The notes: generated from the letters alone by a model not told the origin. DNA of 64,000 bases from Epiperipatus broadwayi (GCA_028023455.1 JAQFVV010000017.1:4370098-4434097); one strand, 5' to 3'. Shown: positions 22,703-37,700, counted from the stretch's first letter. Numbers and translations are program-made.

Positions 22703-25700
22703 CTATAATAACAAAATAAAAACATTACTGATTTAACTGTTTTGAAGTGAATATTCTTTTGGAAATATAATTATTTTAAAATTATATAGATAAAAAATAC
22801 ATTTTTTGTTTAACTTATTATACACACATATAAAATATGGTTTGTATACATACACACACACACGCTATATATATATACATATATATGATAGTAATAATAA
22901 ATGTATAGTATTAATAAATTGCTCAATTGTCAATTAACATTCCAGCGGTGAAAAGGTAGGAGCACGAAAGTTCTATTCATTCAAATTTTTTTCCGTTGCC
23001 TTTTTTTCTTCTCCATTTTTCACAAATAAGACTTGAACCAGGCCTACTGTCCTGTGGCATGCTACTCATATCACTGGGGCAACTAATTAAGGCATGATAA
23101 TATATTAAAATCTGAAGGTGACAAGCCTCAAAAAATTAAAGATTGTTCGCTTGATTGCTGAATGCAGAAATAAGGAAGTTTATCATAGAGGTGAGAAGGA
23201 CAGACAGATCCTGTAGCTGATATACAATTTGGTCAATGGAATAGAATTCCTGTGCACAGACTATTGATTTAGTATTCAAATATTACTTGATACAGGTCCT
23301 GCATGGTTTAGCATGGTTGCTAGGGCATTCAATTTGGGATCGGGAGGTCCCAAGATTGATTCTGTTGCTCAAACTTCTTATGAACTCCCGGGCAATAAAG
23401 GCATATGGATGCTTTTTTTTCATGACTTGATATTCCAAAAGACTAATCATACGATTAATAAATGAGATAAAGTTGTACAAATGTTAATGTCTCAAATTCG
23501 TCTGGATTGGTCAGGTGAGTGAAAATGCAGTGATTTTACGTAAAAAAAAAAAAAAAACAATATAATTACAAATTAGGGCAAATTTCCCCAATGATTGGGC
23601 AGAGCCACACTTCTGTAGAAGATAAGAGCCCAAGGATTACCAGCATATAATAGTAAGAGTTTAAAAGAGAGCGGAAACATTTTGTTAATTCTGCATTATA
23701 TAACCAAAATAAAAAGTTGATGTGATACAAACATATATCTATTCAATAAATTTAGATTGGGAATTCCTAAAACAATAGAAAATAATATTAACATATTCAA
23801 ATAATAAAACATATGTAATTAATACAATACGCTTCAATGTACAAAGGCAAAATTGCTAAATTCTAAATCTCAATATTGGCTAAGCACTTTCAGAACCTTT
23901 TGCTCCATATTCATAGCTTTAATAATTATTAAACTCATTGTATGCAAATTTATGAAAAACAAATCGGACCATCCATTTTTTGGAAAATGCGAAACATGTG
24001 TCTTTTCTATTTATAGCATTTACATCACTAGCAATGAAGTAAGCCTCCTTGATTTTCCTTTTGGCGTCATTTCTCTCAATACACACTATCTCAGCCCTGG
24101 AGGGTTCAAATACATGATTAACCACCTTCTAATGCTATATATATAGCAAAGACACATGTTTCACAATTTCAAAAAAATGGTCTGATTTGTTTTGCATAAA
24201 TTTGCATACAATGAGTTTAATACATATTAAGGCTATGAATATGGAGTAAACAGGCTCTGAAAGTGTTTAGCCAATATTAAGATTTAGAATTTAGTAATTT
24301 CGCCTTTATACATTGAAGCGTATTGTATTAATTACGAACAACTGGTGAAACAAATTTATTATTATATTAAAACATATGTAATAAATGTATTGCTTATAGT
24401 ATGACTATGTACAATATTTTTAAAAATCCATTCATGGAAATATGCTTTTGATTACTATGAATATAATCTTTACTTACTATAAATAGATTATTGTTATTCT
24501 AAAACCCACATAGTGACATCTTCTTTGCATCACATAATAAATCCCACAACTTTTGTAAAAAACTCATTAATAAAAAAGTAGAATTATTAAAAAAAAAAAT
24601 CAAAATGTGTTGGCCTGAATGCTATGTAAATATTTATAATACATATTGATTCTTAACTGTATACAATATATGAAAGCAAAAATATATCATTTTTGTATTA
24701 AAAATTCATTTTCACAAATGAAACTGAAAAACTCTGGCAGCAGTTTCTAATCGTAAGGTACAATTATATCAGCACAGACAAAATGTTTATATTATTCAAA
24801 TCAAACTTGACATTTTTTATTGTAGCATAATTTATACTCTTTAAAGATTGAATACATTTTTTTTTTCTTCTGGTGTTTCTTTTGTGTTATTTTTATCATA
24901 TATGAGCTTATCCTCATTAAATCTTTTTTTTAGAATACATTTCTGTTCTTCAATGTATGCTTTTCTGCAGCCACATATAACCTTGTATACATAATTTTTT
25001 TTCTTTGGTAATTATACTTTTTATATGACTCAATAGACTATTATTATTATTAAGAAATATAAAATGTAAATGGTTGTAGTTTGCTGGACAACGATGCTAC
25101 TGAATGGCGCCATTTATGTGCTAAAGCACATAAATATACCATTTCCGCAGCCGACAACATGTTCGAACCCGCGTTTACTATAATACAACATTTTTGTTGT
25201 GTTACAGATTGCAGGCTGCTTTGTCGCATCGCAGTAAATAAAATTGAAAATTGTTTTTAAAACAAATAGCATGTTAAAAAAAAAAAAGCAGAATAACTTT
25301 AAAACCATTATAGTATTTGTTGCTGTTTTTATGTAAAAATGAAAATGAAAAAAAATTAATTTTGTTACGATGACTTTTTAAAAAAAGCCTAACACACACA
25401 CAAAAAAAAAAAACAGAATAAAATTGAAATTTGTTGATTTTATTTTACATTTGTTGATGTCATTTCATTTCATTTGTTTATGTTAATAAAAAAAAAGGTT
25501 TAAAAACACGATTTTGGTATTTTTATTTTTTTTTGACAACAAAAAACACAGCAAAATGATTAAAATCAAAGGCCTGGGAATGTTCATATATTATAGTTTT
25601 GGCATGATAATGGCACCATCAAACGGCGTCTTTGTCCAGCAAACTACTATCAAGTAAATTATCCAAATGCAAAAAAGTAATAAGATATATGAGATTATAT

Positions 25701-28700
25701 GAGGTTGCAGAAAATCATATGTTGGAGAATGGAAATATATTCTAAAAAAGAGATTTAATGAGTATAAACTCACGTATGATAAAGTAAAGCAAAAGAAACA
25801 CCAGAACAACAATTTTTTTCAAGCTTTAAAGAATATAAACTATGCTGCAATAAAGAATTCAACTTTGATTTCAACAAGAAAATAAAAAAATAAATAAAGG
25901 CGGCAAACTTTTTTTAATAGGAAAAATGAATTATTTAATCAATAAAATGCTAACATAAAAAGATCACATTGCAAGAAGTACTGTATGACTGTGTGCATAT
26001 TCGTTAATACAATCCGGCACTTAAATCATATAATAAATATTGCAGGAGACAAAGATTATGCTTATTGTAGCCAAAAACTAGGCTTCTATAATTGATTTCT
26101 ACAAAAACTTTAAGTAGTAACACTATAACCAAATTTATTATACAGATATATAAAAACAATTGCTGTTGCTAGCAATTAAAAAAAAGGGATCTAATAACAT
26201 AATAGAGGGGGAAAATGAATATATATATATAAATGAATAATAAAATATTAAATAAAATCGAAAAAAATATTTTCCAAATTACTATTTCCAAATATAGCAT
26301 CAATACTAAACTAGCAGGATTTTGATAAATTCCAATATACCATTAATAATGTTAAAAATATATAAATAAATTACCGAATATATAAAGATATTAAAATAAA
26401 ATACTAGTTTTCTACTTCACCTTTGAGTAGTAAGTAATTTAAATTGCGCTTTATGCAAAAAAAGTGAAGCTTGTCTAAAATATTATTAAAGAGTTATATG
26501 GCTAAGTGCTTTCAGAGAACTTAAGTCTCCATATTCATAGCCTACTTTAATTGAAGTTTAGCAGTGATTTATGCAAATTTTTTTCTTTCATAATGACCAT
26601 TTTCCGGAGATTGCAAAGCACGATTCTTTTCGGTTTATTGCACAGTTGTCATTTGCAGTAAAGCATGCCTCCTTAATCTTTCGTTTCGTATTATTACGTT
26701 CAGTGCATAGTGCCCTTGCCATAGTGGGTTCGAACACATGGCCTGTTGTTTTTTGGTGCTCGAAGAATATGGATTTGTTTTCAGTATTATTTATAGCTCT
26801 CCTGTATAAATAATGATGTTGAGATGTTCTTGTTGTAATGTTGGCATGGTCTCTCCATAATATGCTGCTCCACATCCATTGGTTGGGCATGAAATCTTAT
26901 AAACTGCTTGGGCTATTTGATCAGAAAGTATTTTGTCTTTGGTATTGTTTATCATTCTGTTTGTTGAAGGTGGGCTGTGGAATCCTAGTTCGAAGGACTC
27001 AGCAAATATTTTATAATATTTCCTAGCAAGTGATGGTATGTAAGGCAGCAGTATTCTGGGTTTATTGTTTCTAACCATGTCAGTTTGTAACTTAGTTTGA
27101 AATTGCCTGATCTTTTTGTAGATGATGTTGTGTAAAAATCCAACATTTTCTAGATCTTTAATATAATTTGTGAGGTTCTTTTTGCAGTCAGCTTCAAATT
27201 TACATAGTCTGTGATTTCTGTGCAGGAAGGATATTAAAAATAAAAAAATTAGCAAAATAATAATTGTGAATGACAAAGACACAAAAAAATAAATGAATTT
27301 ACATAAACATGCATATATTTCAATAAAACACGAAGTATAATTGAGACAAAAAAAAAAGGATTTTTTAAAATGTATGTGTAAAATGGCCTACATTGACGAT
27401 TAATTCTTATATTAGAGACATGGAAGATTTTGAAAATTTTGAATACTTAGACTACACCAACAAATCCAAAATTTTATCCACATATGCCTTTCATTATCCA
27501 TAACTAAATAAATTGAGTTAAATTAAATAAAAAGTAATAAACTACTGGTATTAAAGTAATTAAAAAGTCATCATACAAAAAGAATCCTCAGCAAGTTCTT
27601 CCAGAGTTGCCTCCGCCACACTGCCAGCTGATGATGTCAAAGTTTTCTCACCCTTCATAGCCTGAATATTAACCAAAAAAAAAACATAATAAATTTCCAT
27701 ATAAATTTTAAAAAATATTAAATTTTTATTTACCATTGTCAAACTCACTCCACCCACAACTTTGACACCATCCATCTCAGATAAATACAATAATGATTAT
27801 TACTAATCACTTTCTAAACTAGAAATTATCTCTAGCACAGATATAAACTTTAAATCTCAGTAAACGATTAATATATCTGATTTTTAAATTTTAAACATAC
27901 ACACACATGGAGTTATTCAACTTTCTTTTCCCCACATGGTATTATCTTTATAGATATATTAAACAACCTCCATACTTTCCCATTCTTTTTAAATTCGTAT
28001 AAATAAAGATACAATAAAAGACAAATGACCCCCAAGATGCATTTTGTGCTGAACCAGCACCCATCAATTGGTCCAGGTCACTATCTCCATATATATATCT
28101 CTATTATATGATGAGTATTTATCTATAGTAAATTGTTTCATTTTTATTTACCATTGTTGAACTCACTCCATTCACAATTTTGACACCATCCATCTCAGGT
28201 AAATACAATAATGATTATTATTAATCATTTTCTAAACTAGAGATTATCTCTAGCACAAATAAGTGAATAACTCCATGTGTCTGTATGTTTAAAATTAAAT
28301 AATCAGATATATTAATCTTTAACTGAGGTTTAAAGTTTATATCTGTGCTAGAGATAATCTCTAGTTTAAAAAATAATTAGTAATAATCATTATTGTATTT
28401 ATCTGAGGTGGATGGTATCAAAGTTGTGAGTGGAGCGAGTTTAACAATGGTAAATAAAAATTTAACAATTTACTATAGATACATACTCTTCATATAATAG
28501 ATATATATATGAGAGATAGTGACCTGGGCCAACTGATGAGTGCTAGTTCAGCACAAAATGCATCTTGGGGGTCGTCTTTTATTATATCTTTATTTATATG
28601 AATTTAAAAAGAATGGGGAAGTATGGAGGTTGTTTAATATATCTATAAAAATTTAAAAAAATAAATAACAATTGATAATTATTTTCATTTCTTTTTCAGT

Positions 28701-31700
28701 TTCTTTTAAAGAGAGGGAAAAACTTTTAAACTTTATAGAATAAATATTTTTTTAAATTAAAAGTTTTAATGAAATTTACTTAAGGGTAAAAAGTCTAAGC
28801 TGGGAGGGGGGACTATTAAAATAATATAAAAATTCACTTTCTTATATAAACATTCCGACAGTATTGATATTGATTAGTTCCCTCCACTTCAAAAGTTTTC
28901 TGGTAAACAATATATTATTTATAAAGATTCTATATTGATATACTCAAAGCAGTAATAGAGACAATGATAAGGTAAATCCAGGCTATCGATTCCTGCCAAG
29001 AGTGGAAAATTGTTTTCCAATTAATCGAGAATGGAGCCAACTTCTTCCTCACGGCTGACTTCTATTTTTAAGTCTCACCAAGCTCTAGCAGGTGGCTATC
29101 GCTGTCAAATGCTATCAGATTTTGCAACTTAGATCTTCCCTGCTTATACTCACCCATCAATGATGATAGAAATTTATTTAACCATTTTTTTTAACAAGTA
29201 AATAAAGATAAACTTTTCGAATTTTGAAGATTGACATTTATGAAAGATAAGCTTTACCATAAATCCATTTGAGGAAAGTGAATGACGGATATATACTATA
29301 ATAATTGACAGCGAGTTCAATCAACTATAAACGTAGCTGCGAGTTAAAAAATTAAATCACTCACTTTAAGTGTTGATTGAATATTGGTTCAATAAAAAAA
29401 GAAAATTGAATCAAATTGAGTAACAAAAATATAAAGCAAAAACATATATACACACAGACATGTAATTTCAATATTTAATTTTAAAGATATGTGGCGACTA
29501 TAATGTAGGATAACTTATGCATACATAAACCATCAAAACTAATTATTCTAAACTTATTTAATTGGTAGAAGTTATTTGACAATATTTTCAAAATAATGAA
29601 AAAAAAAAAGTATAAGATTTGGTGGAACCATTACGGTATCAAAAAAGGGATCCATGGTGTAATGGTAGCACATCTATCGGCTGTTTCCACAACTTGCCGA
29701 GTTTTTCAGCCTAGACTGAATACACTGAGATTTTTTTCAGATTACAAACAGATTTAGATATTTCTTTCAAATAATCAATCAATTGTAGTCAACTTCGCTA
29801 GCCATCTAAAATGGTCAGTAAATGGGTGTTTATTATTAACTAGAAAATAAAGTTTCAGATTAAAATATCGTGGAATAATATAGTCGTTACTAATGATGGG
29901 GAGATGTCTAAAACTCCTAGAGATGAAGCTAGTGGTTAATTTTCGACATCTTTACTATCTAAAACAAATCGGTCAACTATTGGTTGGCTAGCTCAAATAG
30001 TTACATAAAAGAAAAATGCTAAGTCTGTTTATGATACGAAAAAAGAGCTCTGGCATTGTAGGAAATGCACTAATTACTGTGCAAGATCCTTATTGCACAC
30101 ATACGTGCATATATATTATGTTTTAAATGTACACAAAATCTCTAATATATATATTTAAATTTAATATATTTTTAAACGGTTAATATATATGTAAATTAAT
30201 TAGTAAATGGATCAGTTACATATATAAAGTTAAATCCGTGGCCAAAATGTATTGAAGTGCATGTGGTTCTACAAGCTAATGCCGTCATTCCTAGGTTGGT
30301 GCACATTAATATGTATCTTAAGTTCGTATATATAATGGTGATCCCATTTACTAATTAATTTGTATATATATAATGTAATTCTTTTTTATATATTTTTTGC
30401 ATTTGTTATATTTTTATTAATGCATCAGTCAATATATATAATTACATGATTTGATTTGATTTTACAATAAATGTATGTGGTCATGTCTATTGATGGTATG
30501 AGATAGAGTGGATAGCGGAAGGGAGCTTGAAAGCCTGTGGTTAAATCCCTTATAATCACAATAAACTCCAGGTATACGAAGTATGCCTGTATTTCAAATA
30601 TTAATAATAGTTTATATATTTTCAAATTATTTGTATTCATATATAATTGTAAAACGATTTTTTTAAATTTGATTTGACATAAAATATGATGATATATGTT
30701 ATATCTAGGGGGTTTGAACCCAGACATTAGCACGACCTTCAACCATCACCACTCTAATAAAATTATTTTAGCATTTTTAAAAAAAGTTAGCATTTAGATA
30801 AATAACAGGTATCATTAATTTACTACAAACTTATGATTTGTTGTGATATATCAAAAATAAATGACTGGTTTTTTTCCGGGGGGGGGGGGTGTTAAAAATG
30901 TCAGCACAAATAAACAACACATTAAAGAGTGCAACAAATTAGTAAAACAAATTGCAAGGTTAAATTTTTTTTTCAAATTTAGTAATAAATCTCATGGTTT
31001 CATATTCATATAGTTTTATTGATGTCTGCCCAAAATAATTAAACTAATAAATGCAATATGTCTAAAAAGTGGTAAAACAGTCACCGAGAGTGCAATAGGT
31101 ATTCCCATTGTTTCAATGATAAAAGCAAAGGTAATCTTTTTTTTTTATCTTTTATAAAAATATAGCATCTGCTATATTTTGTTCCAAGATCCCTGCAAGA
31201 TGGAATGAATCAGTGTTTACTAACTCATGCTTTGTTTACATTACTAGTTACTGTCCTGTCCTGAATGTCTACACAGATTCTGCATATATATGGTATTTTT
31301 CAGTACATAAATGAATAGAAAACACTTTAATATAAACATTACAGTATATAAAACTAATGCAAGATAATACAAAAATAGTTTTAATAAAAATAAATAGACA
31401 AATGTAGAGAGCACATATATTTACACACATATATAGTAGGGCATGTTTAATCTTTGCTCGATCATAATCCCTCAAACAAATAATACTACTTCCTGCACTT
31501 CTCGTAATTGTTAGTTCTCATTTCATTATTTCAAGGGTGATTCATTCATCTTAAATTAAGCATTAAATCATTTTGTTATATACAGGATGTACTTTTCAAA
31601 GTCTCTTAAACTTGACAGAATTGCTATGATCATTAGCTTTACACTTTGAAGCAATATCGAATGAAATTTCAAATTTCTGAAGAAAAGATCATGGAGATCG

Positions 31701-34700
31701 TTACTTTAATATTATGGTTATTTAATGTTTATGTGTTTAAAGGTACAAAAGTAATGACACATTTGGAAAAAAGATTAGTAGAAAAATAATCAGTTAATTT
31801 TTAAATAAATTTCAACTTATATATAAAATTTAATACTTCGTATTTACTAAGTAATTATTTAAGTTTGACTTCTCGATTGCACTAATATCTAAACATTTAA
31901 GATTTTATCATATAAAAAATGATACTTGTTATTTTTCATGATGCAAAAAAATGATTGACAAGTTGAGATTGCAAGACTTAAAAAAGGCACTGTAAAAAGT
32001 AAATAGTAACTTTTTATATGCAGAAATGGAATATCATCATCATCAACCATTATCAATCCACTGCAGGATGAAGGTCTCTCCAAGTTCAATCCATCTTCTC
32101 CAATCTTTAGCTTCTCTTCTCCACATCACCCCCCGCACACTTTCTTATTCATCCATCCATCTCACATGTGGTCTCTTTCTGGGTCTTTTACAATCTCTTG
32201 GAATCCAGTTTAAGATTTCAATTGTCCATCTATTATCATCTCCTCTAACAATATGTCCAGCCCAACTCCACTTCAGTCTTTTAATTTTTTCAATGAGGTC
32301 AGTAACGCCTGCTTGTTCTCTTATCCATATATTGCGTTTTCGATCTCTTCTTGTTACTCGCAACATGCATCTCTCCATACTTTTTTGAGTCGTCTGAAGT
32401 CTCTGTATTGCTCTTCTATTAGGTGTCCAAGTCTCAGATCCATAAGTAAGAACTGGTAAAACATATTTATTAAAAACCTTCCTTTTCAAACACATAGGCA
32501 TATTTCCTTTTAGTATCAAGTTATTTCTACCAAAATCACTCCAACCAAGTTTAATTCTATGATTAATTTCATCCATTATATTTCCATCTGTATTAATAAT
32601 CTGACCAAGTTATTTGTAACGGTTATTAACTTCTTCTAACTCATCATAATCAATCTTTATTTTCAAAATTATACAAAAACTGTATAAACACACATTCTTG
32701 TAAATTCATGTAATCAGTAGAAAGAAACTTATATACATTTTATTACTGAAATAAATCTTTCATAAATATTTATAAATACATGCAAATATGCATATACATA
32801 TTGCTTTTGTATAAAAATTATGCATAAATTAAAAAAAAAACTTTATATACTTTCCTAAGACAATGCTAGTAGATAAAAAAGCTATCAAAAGTTTACGACT
32901 GATATGGCTGCTCAAGTGAAACTCATTTACCAAAAAAGATCATTTAATTGAATAGATAGATGGTAATAGGCAAATCATCATGTAAAGAGAAATTACAGTG
33001 TTGGATACAATGAGACAACAAGCTTGGTATCTTCTACTCTTGGGAATTTTTATAAGTGTGAATGAAAAGAATATTTAAAATTGTTTTGTGTTTAATGATA
33101 GGAATGACTTTTATCAGCACTTGGGCCCTAATGTTCAGAAAATTCTGAAAAGGATAGCATTTATTTTTTATTGAATATTGTAATTATGTCAGTACCATAT
33201 ATAGATAATGAGATTATACGCTCAGCGATAATGGCTGGCAAGCACATACTATAATAACAGAATAATGCATAAATTGTGCTAAATAGAGGTGTTTTTTTTC
33301 TTTTTTAATTAGAAAATAGGATACACTAATTTATTTAACAAGTATACACATACATATTACTAAATAAAAATAAGGATCAGTGCAAAACATAAACTTTTAA
33401 TTAATTTTTTTTTCATTTGTATTCTTTTGATTATAATAAGTAGCGTATTTTCATAAACAGGATTTTGTGTTTTTAAGTTGTGAATAATTTGTTATTATAT
33501 TAATTAAATTGTTTCTGAAAATTAATCTAACACATTTGACATATAGAAAAAAAAAAAAACTAATGTAACATATTTTGTATAAAGAAAAAAACATCTGGTT
33601 ATTTCTTAATTAATCAATTTTATAAAATATATAAAAGTACTAATAATCAATTAGTTGACTTTTATGTTTAGTTTCAGAAATGAAGAGAAGCCAACCCAAT
33701 GCACATTAAGACTAAGCTGACAAGACCAGTGATTCTATAACATTGCTTTTACATCATACTTACGCCAGAAGCTGAGTAAATAGTAGTTATAAATGAATGA
33801 TTAAAAAGAGTCTCTTGACTCAATTATTTCATCCATTCATCTCACATGTGGTCTCTTTCTAAGTCTTTTACAATCTCTTGGAATCCAATTTAAAATTTCA
33901 ACTGTCCATCTATTATTTTTTCTCGCAGTATATCCAGCCCAACTCCACTTGTTTCTTAATTCTTATGATGATACCAGTATCATCTGTTTCTTTTCTTACC
34001 CATGTAATCTGTATTTGATATCATGTTGTTACTCCTAACATGTATGTATCTCTTCATACTTCTTTGAGTGGTCTGAGGTTTCTGTATTGCTCTTCTGCTA
34101 AGTGTCCAAGCTTCACATCCATAAGTAAGAACTGGTAAAACACATTTATTTGTTGGCATACTGCATTAGTAATTATATATTTTTTGATAACTTATTACAA
34201 GACTTTATCTAGGAAAAGGCATTTGATTTCGTATGCAAATAGTGTTTGTGCTATTCTCAATTATAAAAAAAAATAATAACTACTATTTATTATATATTTG
34301 TATTGACTTTGGTTTCCCATTTTTAGAGTCTCTTCCCATTTTTAGAGTCTCTTACATTATAGACCTTACTAGACAACACATTAGCAAGCTTATCATTTTC
34401 ACAACCATCTGGATTTTTTATTGATGAAGTTAAACAATCAATATACTTAATCTGTTAACCACAACTTGAATTTTTAGGTAGCATAATGGATGAAATTAAA
34501 CAAAGAATTAAACATGGTCGGAATACTTTTGATAGAAATAATATCAAAAGGAAATATGCCTATATGTTGGAAAAGGAAAGTTTTTAATAGATGTGTTTTA
34601 TCAATTCTTACTTATGGACCTGAGACTTGCACACAATAGAAAAGCAATACACAGACTTCAGATTACTCAACCAAGTATGGGAGTAACAAGAACTGTATAA

Positions 34701-37700
34701 ACACACATTCTTGTAAATTCATGTAATCAGTAGAAAGAAACTTATATACATTTTATTACTGAAATAAATCTTTCATAAATATTTATAAATACATGCAAAT
34801 ATGCATATACATATTGCTTTTGTATAAAAATTATGCATAAATTAAAAAAAAACTTTATATACTTTCCTAAGACAATGCTAGTAGATAAAAAAGCTATCAA
34901 AAGTTTACGACTGATATGGCTGCTCAAGTGAAACTCATTTACCAAAAAAGATCATTTAATTGAATAGATAGATGGTAATAGGCAAATCATCATGTAAAGA
35001 GAAATTACAGTGTTGGATACAATGAGACAACAAGCTTGGTATCTTCTATTCTTGGGAATTTTTATAAGTGTGAATGAAAAGAATATTTAAAATTGTTTTG
35101 TGTTTAATGATAGGAATGACTTTTATCAGCACTTGGGCCCTAATGTTCAGAAAATTCTGAAAAGGATAGCATTTATTTTTTATTGAATATTGTAATTATG
35201 TCAGTACCATATATAGATAATGAGATTATACGCTCAGCGATAATGGCTGGCAAGCACATACTATAATAACAGAATAATGCATAAATTGTGCTAAATAGAG
35301 GTGTTTTTTTTCTTTTTTAATTAGAAAATAGGATACACTAATTTATTTAACAAGTATACACATACATATTACTAAATAAAAATAAGGATCAGTGCAAAAC
35401 ATAAACTTTTAATTAATTTTTTTTCATTTGTATTCTTTTGATTATAATAAGTAGCGTATTTTTATAAACAGGATTTTGTGTTTTTAAGTTGTGAATAATT
35501 TGTTATTATATTAATTAAATTGTTTCTGAAAATTAATCTAACACATTTGACATATAGAAAAAAAAAAAAACTAATGTAACATATTTTGTATAAAGAAAAA
35601 AACATCTGGTTATTTCTTAATTAATCAATTTTATAAAATATATAAAAGTACTAATAATCAATTAGTTGACTTTTATGTTTAGTTTCAGAAATGAAGAGAA
35701 GCCAACCCAATGCACATTAAGACTAAGCTGACAAGACCAGTGATTCTATAACATTGCTTTTACATCATACTTACGCCAGAAGCTGAGTAAATAGTAGTTA
35801 TAAATGAATGATTAAAAAGAGTCTCTTGACTCAATTATTTCATCCATTCATCTCACATGTGGTCTCTTTCTAAATCTTTTACAATCTCTTGGAATCCAAT
35901 TTAAAATTTCAACTGTCCATCTATTATTTTTTCTCGCAGTATATCCAGCCCAACTCCACTTGTTTCTTAATTCTTATGATGATACCAGTATCATCTGTTT
36001 CTTTTCTTACCCATGTAATCTGTATTTGATATCATGTTGTTACTCCTAACATGTATGTATCTCTTCATACTTCTTTGAGTGGTCTGAGGTTTCTGTATTG
36101 CTCTTCTGCTAAGTGTCCAAGCTTCACATCCATAAGTAAGAACTGGTAAAACACATTTATTTGTTGGCATACTGCATTAGTAATTATATATTTTTTGATA
36201 ACTTATTACAAGACTTTATCTAGGAAAAGGCATTTGATTTCGTATGCAAATAGTGTTTGTGCTATTCTCAATTATAAAAAAAAATAATAACTACTATTTA
36301 TTATATATTTGTATTGACTTTGGTTTCCCATTTTTAGAGTCTCTTCCCATTTTTAGAGTCTCTTACATTATAGACCTTACTAGACAACACATTAGCAAGC
36401 TTATCATTTTCACAACCATCTGGATTTTTTATTGATGAAGTTAAACAATCAATATACTTAATCTGTTAACCACAACTTGAATTTTTAGGTAGCATAATGG
36501 ATGAAATTAAACAAAGAATTAAACATGGTCGGAATACTTTTGATAGAAATAATATCAAAAGGAAATATGCCTATATGTTGGAAAAGGAAAGTTTTTAATA
36601 GATGTGTTTTATCAATTCTTACTTATGGACCTGAGACTTGCACACAATAGAAAAGCAATACACAGACTTCAGATTACTCAACCAAGTATGGGAGTAACAA
36701 GAAGAGACCAAAAACAAAATATATGGATGCCAGAACAAACAGGTGTTACTGACATCATTGAAAGAATTTAAGAGATTAAATAAAGTTGAGCTGGATATAT
36801 TGCTAAGACAGATGATAATAGATGAACAGTTGTTGAAATCTTAAACTAGATTCCAAGAAATTGTAAAAGACCTAGAAAGAGACCACATCTGAGATGGATG
36901 GATGAAATGAGAATGTGCACTTGGGTGATGAGGAGAAGAGAGGCTAGAGGTAGGAGAAAATGGATTGAACTTGGAGAAACCTTTATCCTGCAATAATGAT
37001 TGAAAATGATGATATATTTGTTGAACATACACACAAAATCACCAAACTTTAATAAAGTATAAATTAAAAATATTTTAAACTAGCAAAAATGGTAAATGTA
37101 GCTATAATAATTAGCGATTCAGAACATAATCCATATTACCTCCCCAAATTTGTAAAAATTTTAATATACGATTGATATTTTAGATTAGGTTCCAATGTAT
37201 ACAGTGCGTATCTGTGAAAAAATGACCAGTTGTTTCCCCAATCTTTCTGTAAAAGCTATTTCTGAATCAACATACGTATTACATAGCAATATCATTTAAC
37301 TATTCACTACAAATTTTTAAAATGCTAAAGTTTCTGGATCAAGAGTTATAACATGAAATATGATAGTATCATTTCTTCATAATGGAATACCATATTAACA
37401 TTAGAGTTTGTTTTAAATTGGCCAAACTGTTACAGAAACATCTGAAATAGTGGTGAAGTCATGAGTAACAAGAACATTTTTGAAAAGCGTAGATTTCATG
37501 ATGGCAGGGAAAGCACCAAAGATAACTGACAAGGGTATGAAACACATTGCCACATTTCGTATTGTAATTCATAATCAAGACATGCCATCGTCTTAAAATT
37601 TTTGTGATAAATAACAAAAATATATTGTTATATAACATATGAGCTGATTCAGAGATAGCACTATAGACAGTTTGGAGAGAAAACCAGCAACTTTTTACTG

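Larger units (their letters stand above)
27722..28645. repeat. Complex foldback: direct copy plus large inverted repeat
   Basis: Block X (27722-27925) and block Y (27952-28133) are followed by a partial direct copy of X (28136-28257), then inverted X (28258-28455) and inverted Y (28456-28645). Arms 27952-28257 and 28340-28645 can pair over about 300 bp. Block X contains a short exon-like stretch ([14 protein letters not shown] followed by GTAAAT on the minus strand), but it occurs three times and is part of the repeat. Block Y carries the hammerhead motifs. Confidence 0.85.
32678..36701. repeat. Tandem duplication of a 2.0-kb segment
   Basis: Copy 1 is 32678-34690 (2013 bp) and copy 2 is 34691-36701 (2011 bp). 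Differences I saw are few: C/T at 33034/35047, one T fewer in a T-run near 35417, C/T near 33451/35462, and G/A at about 33863/35874. Both contain the same 63-codon chance frame. The junction has short homology (ACAA.AACTG). It lies in an NFYB intron. Confidence 0.97.

Noticed and set aside
28136-28200. Extra NFYB exon copies in the foldback region
   Set aside because: The sequence is part of a repeat block present three times, including inverted, and does not fit NF-YB protein order.
34233-36435. Two identical 63-codon frames as a duplicated gene
   Set aside because: Identity comes from the 2-kb tandem duplication; the frame itself has no coding signs.
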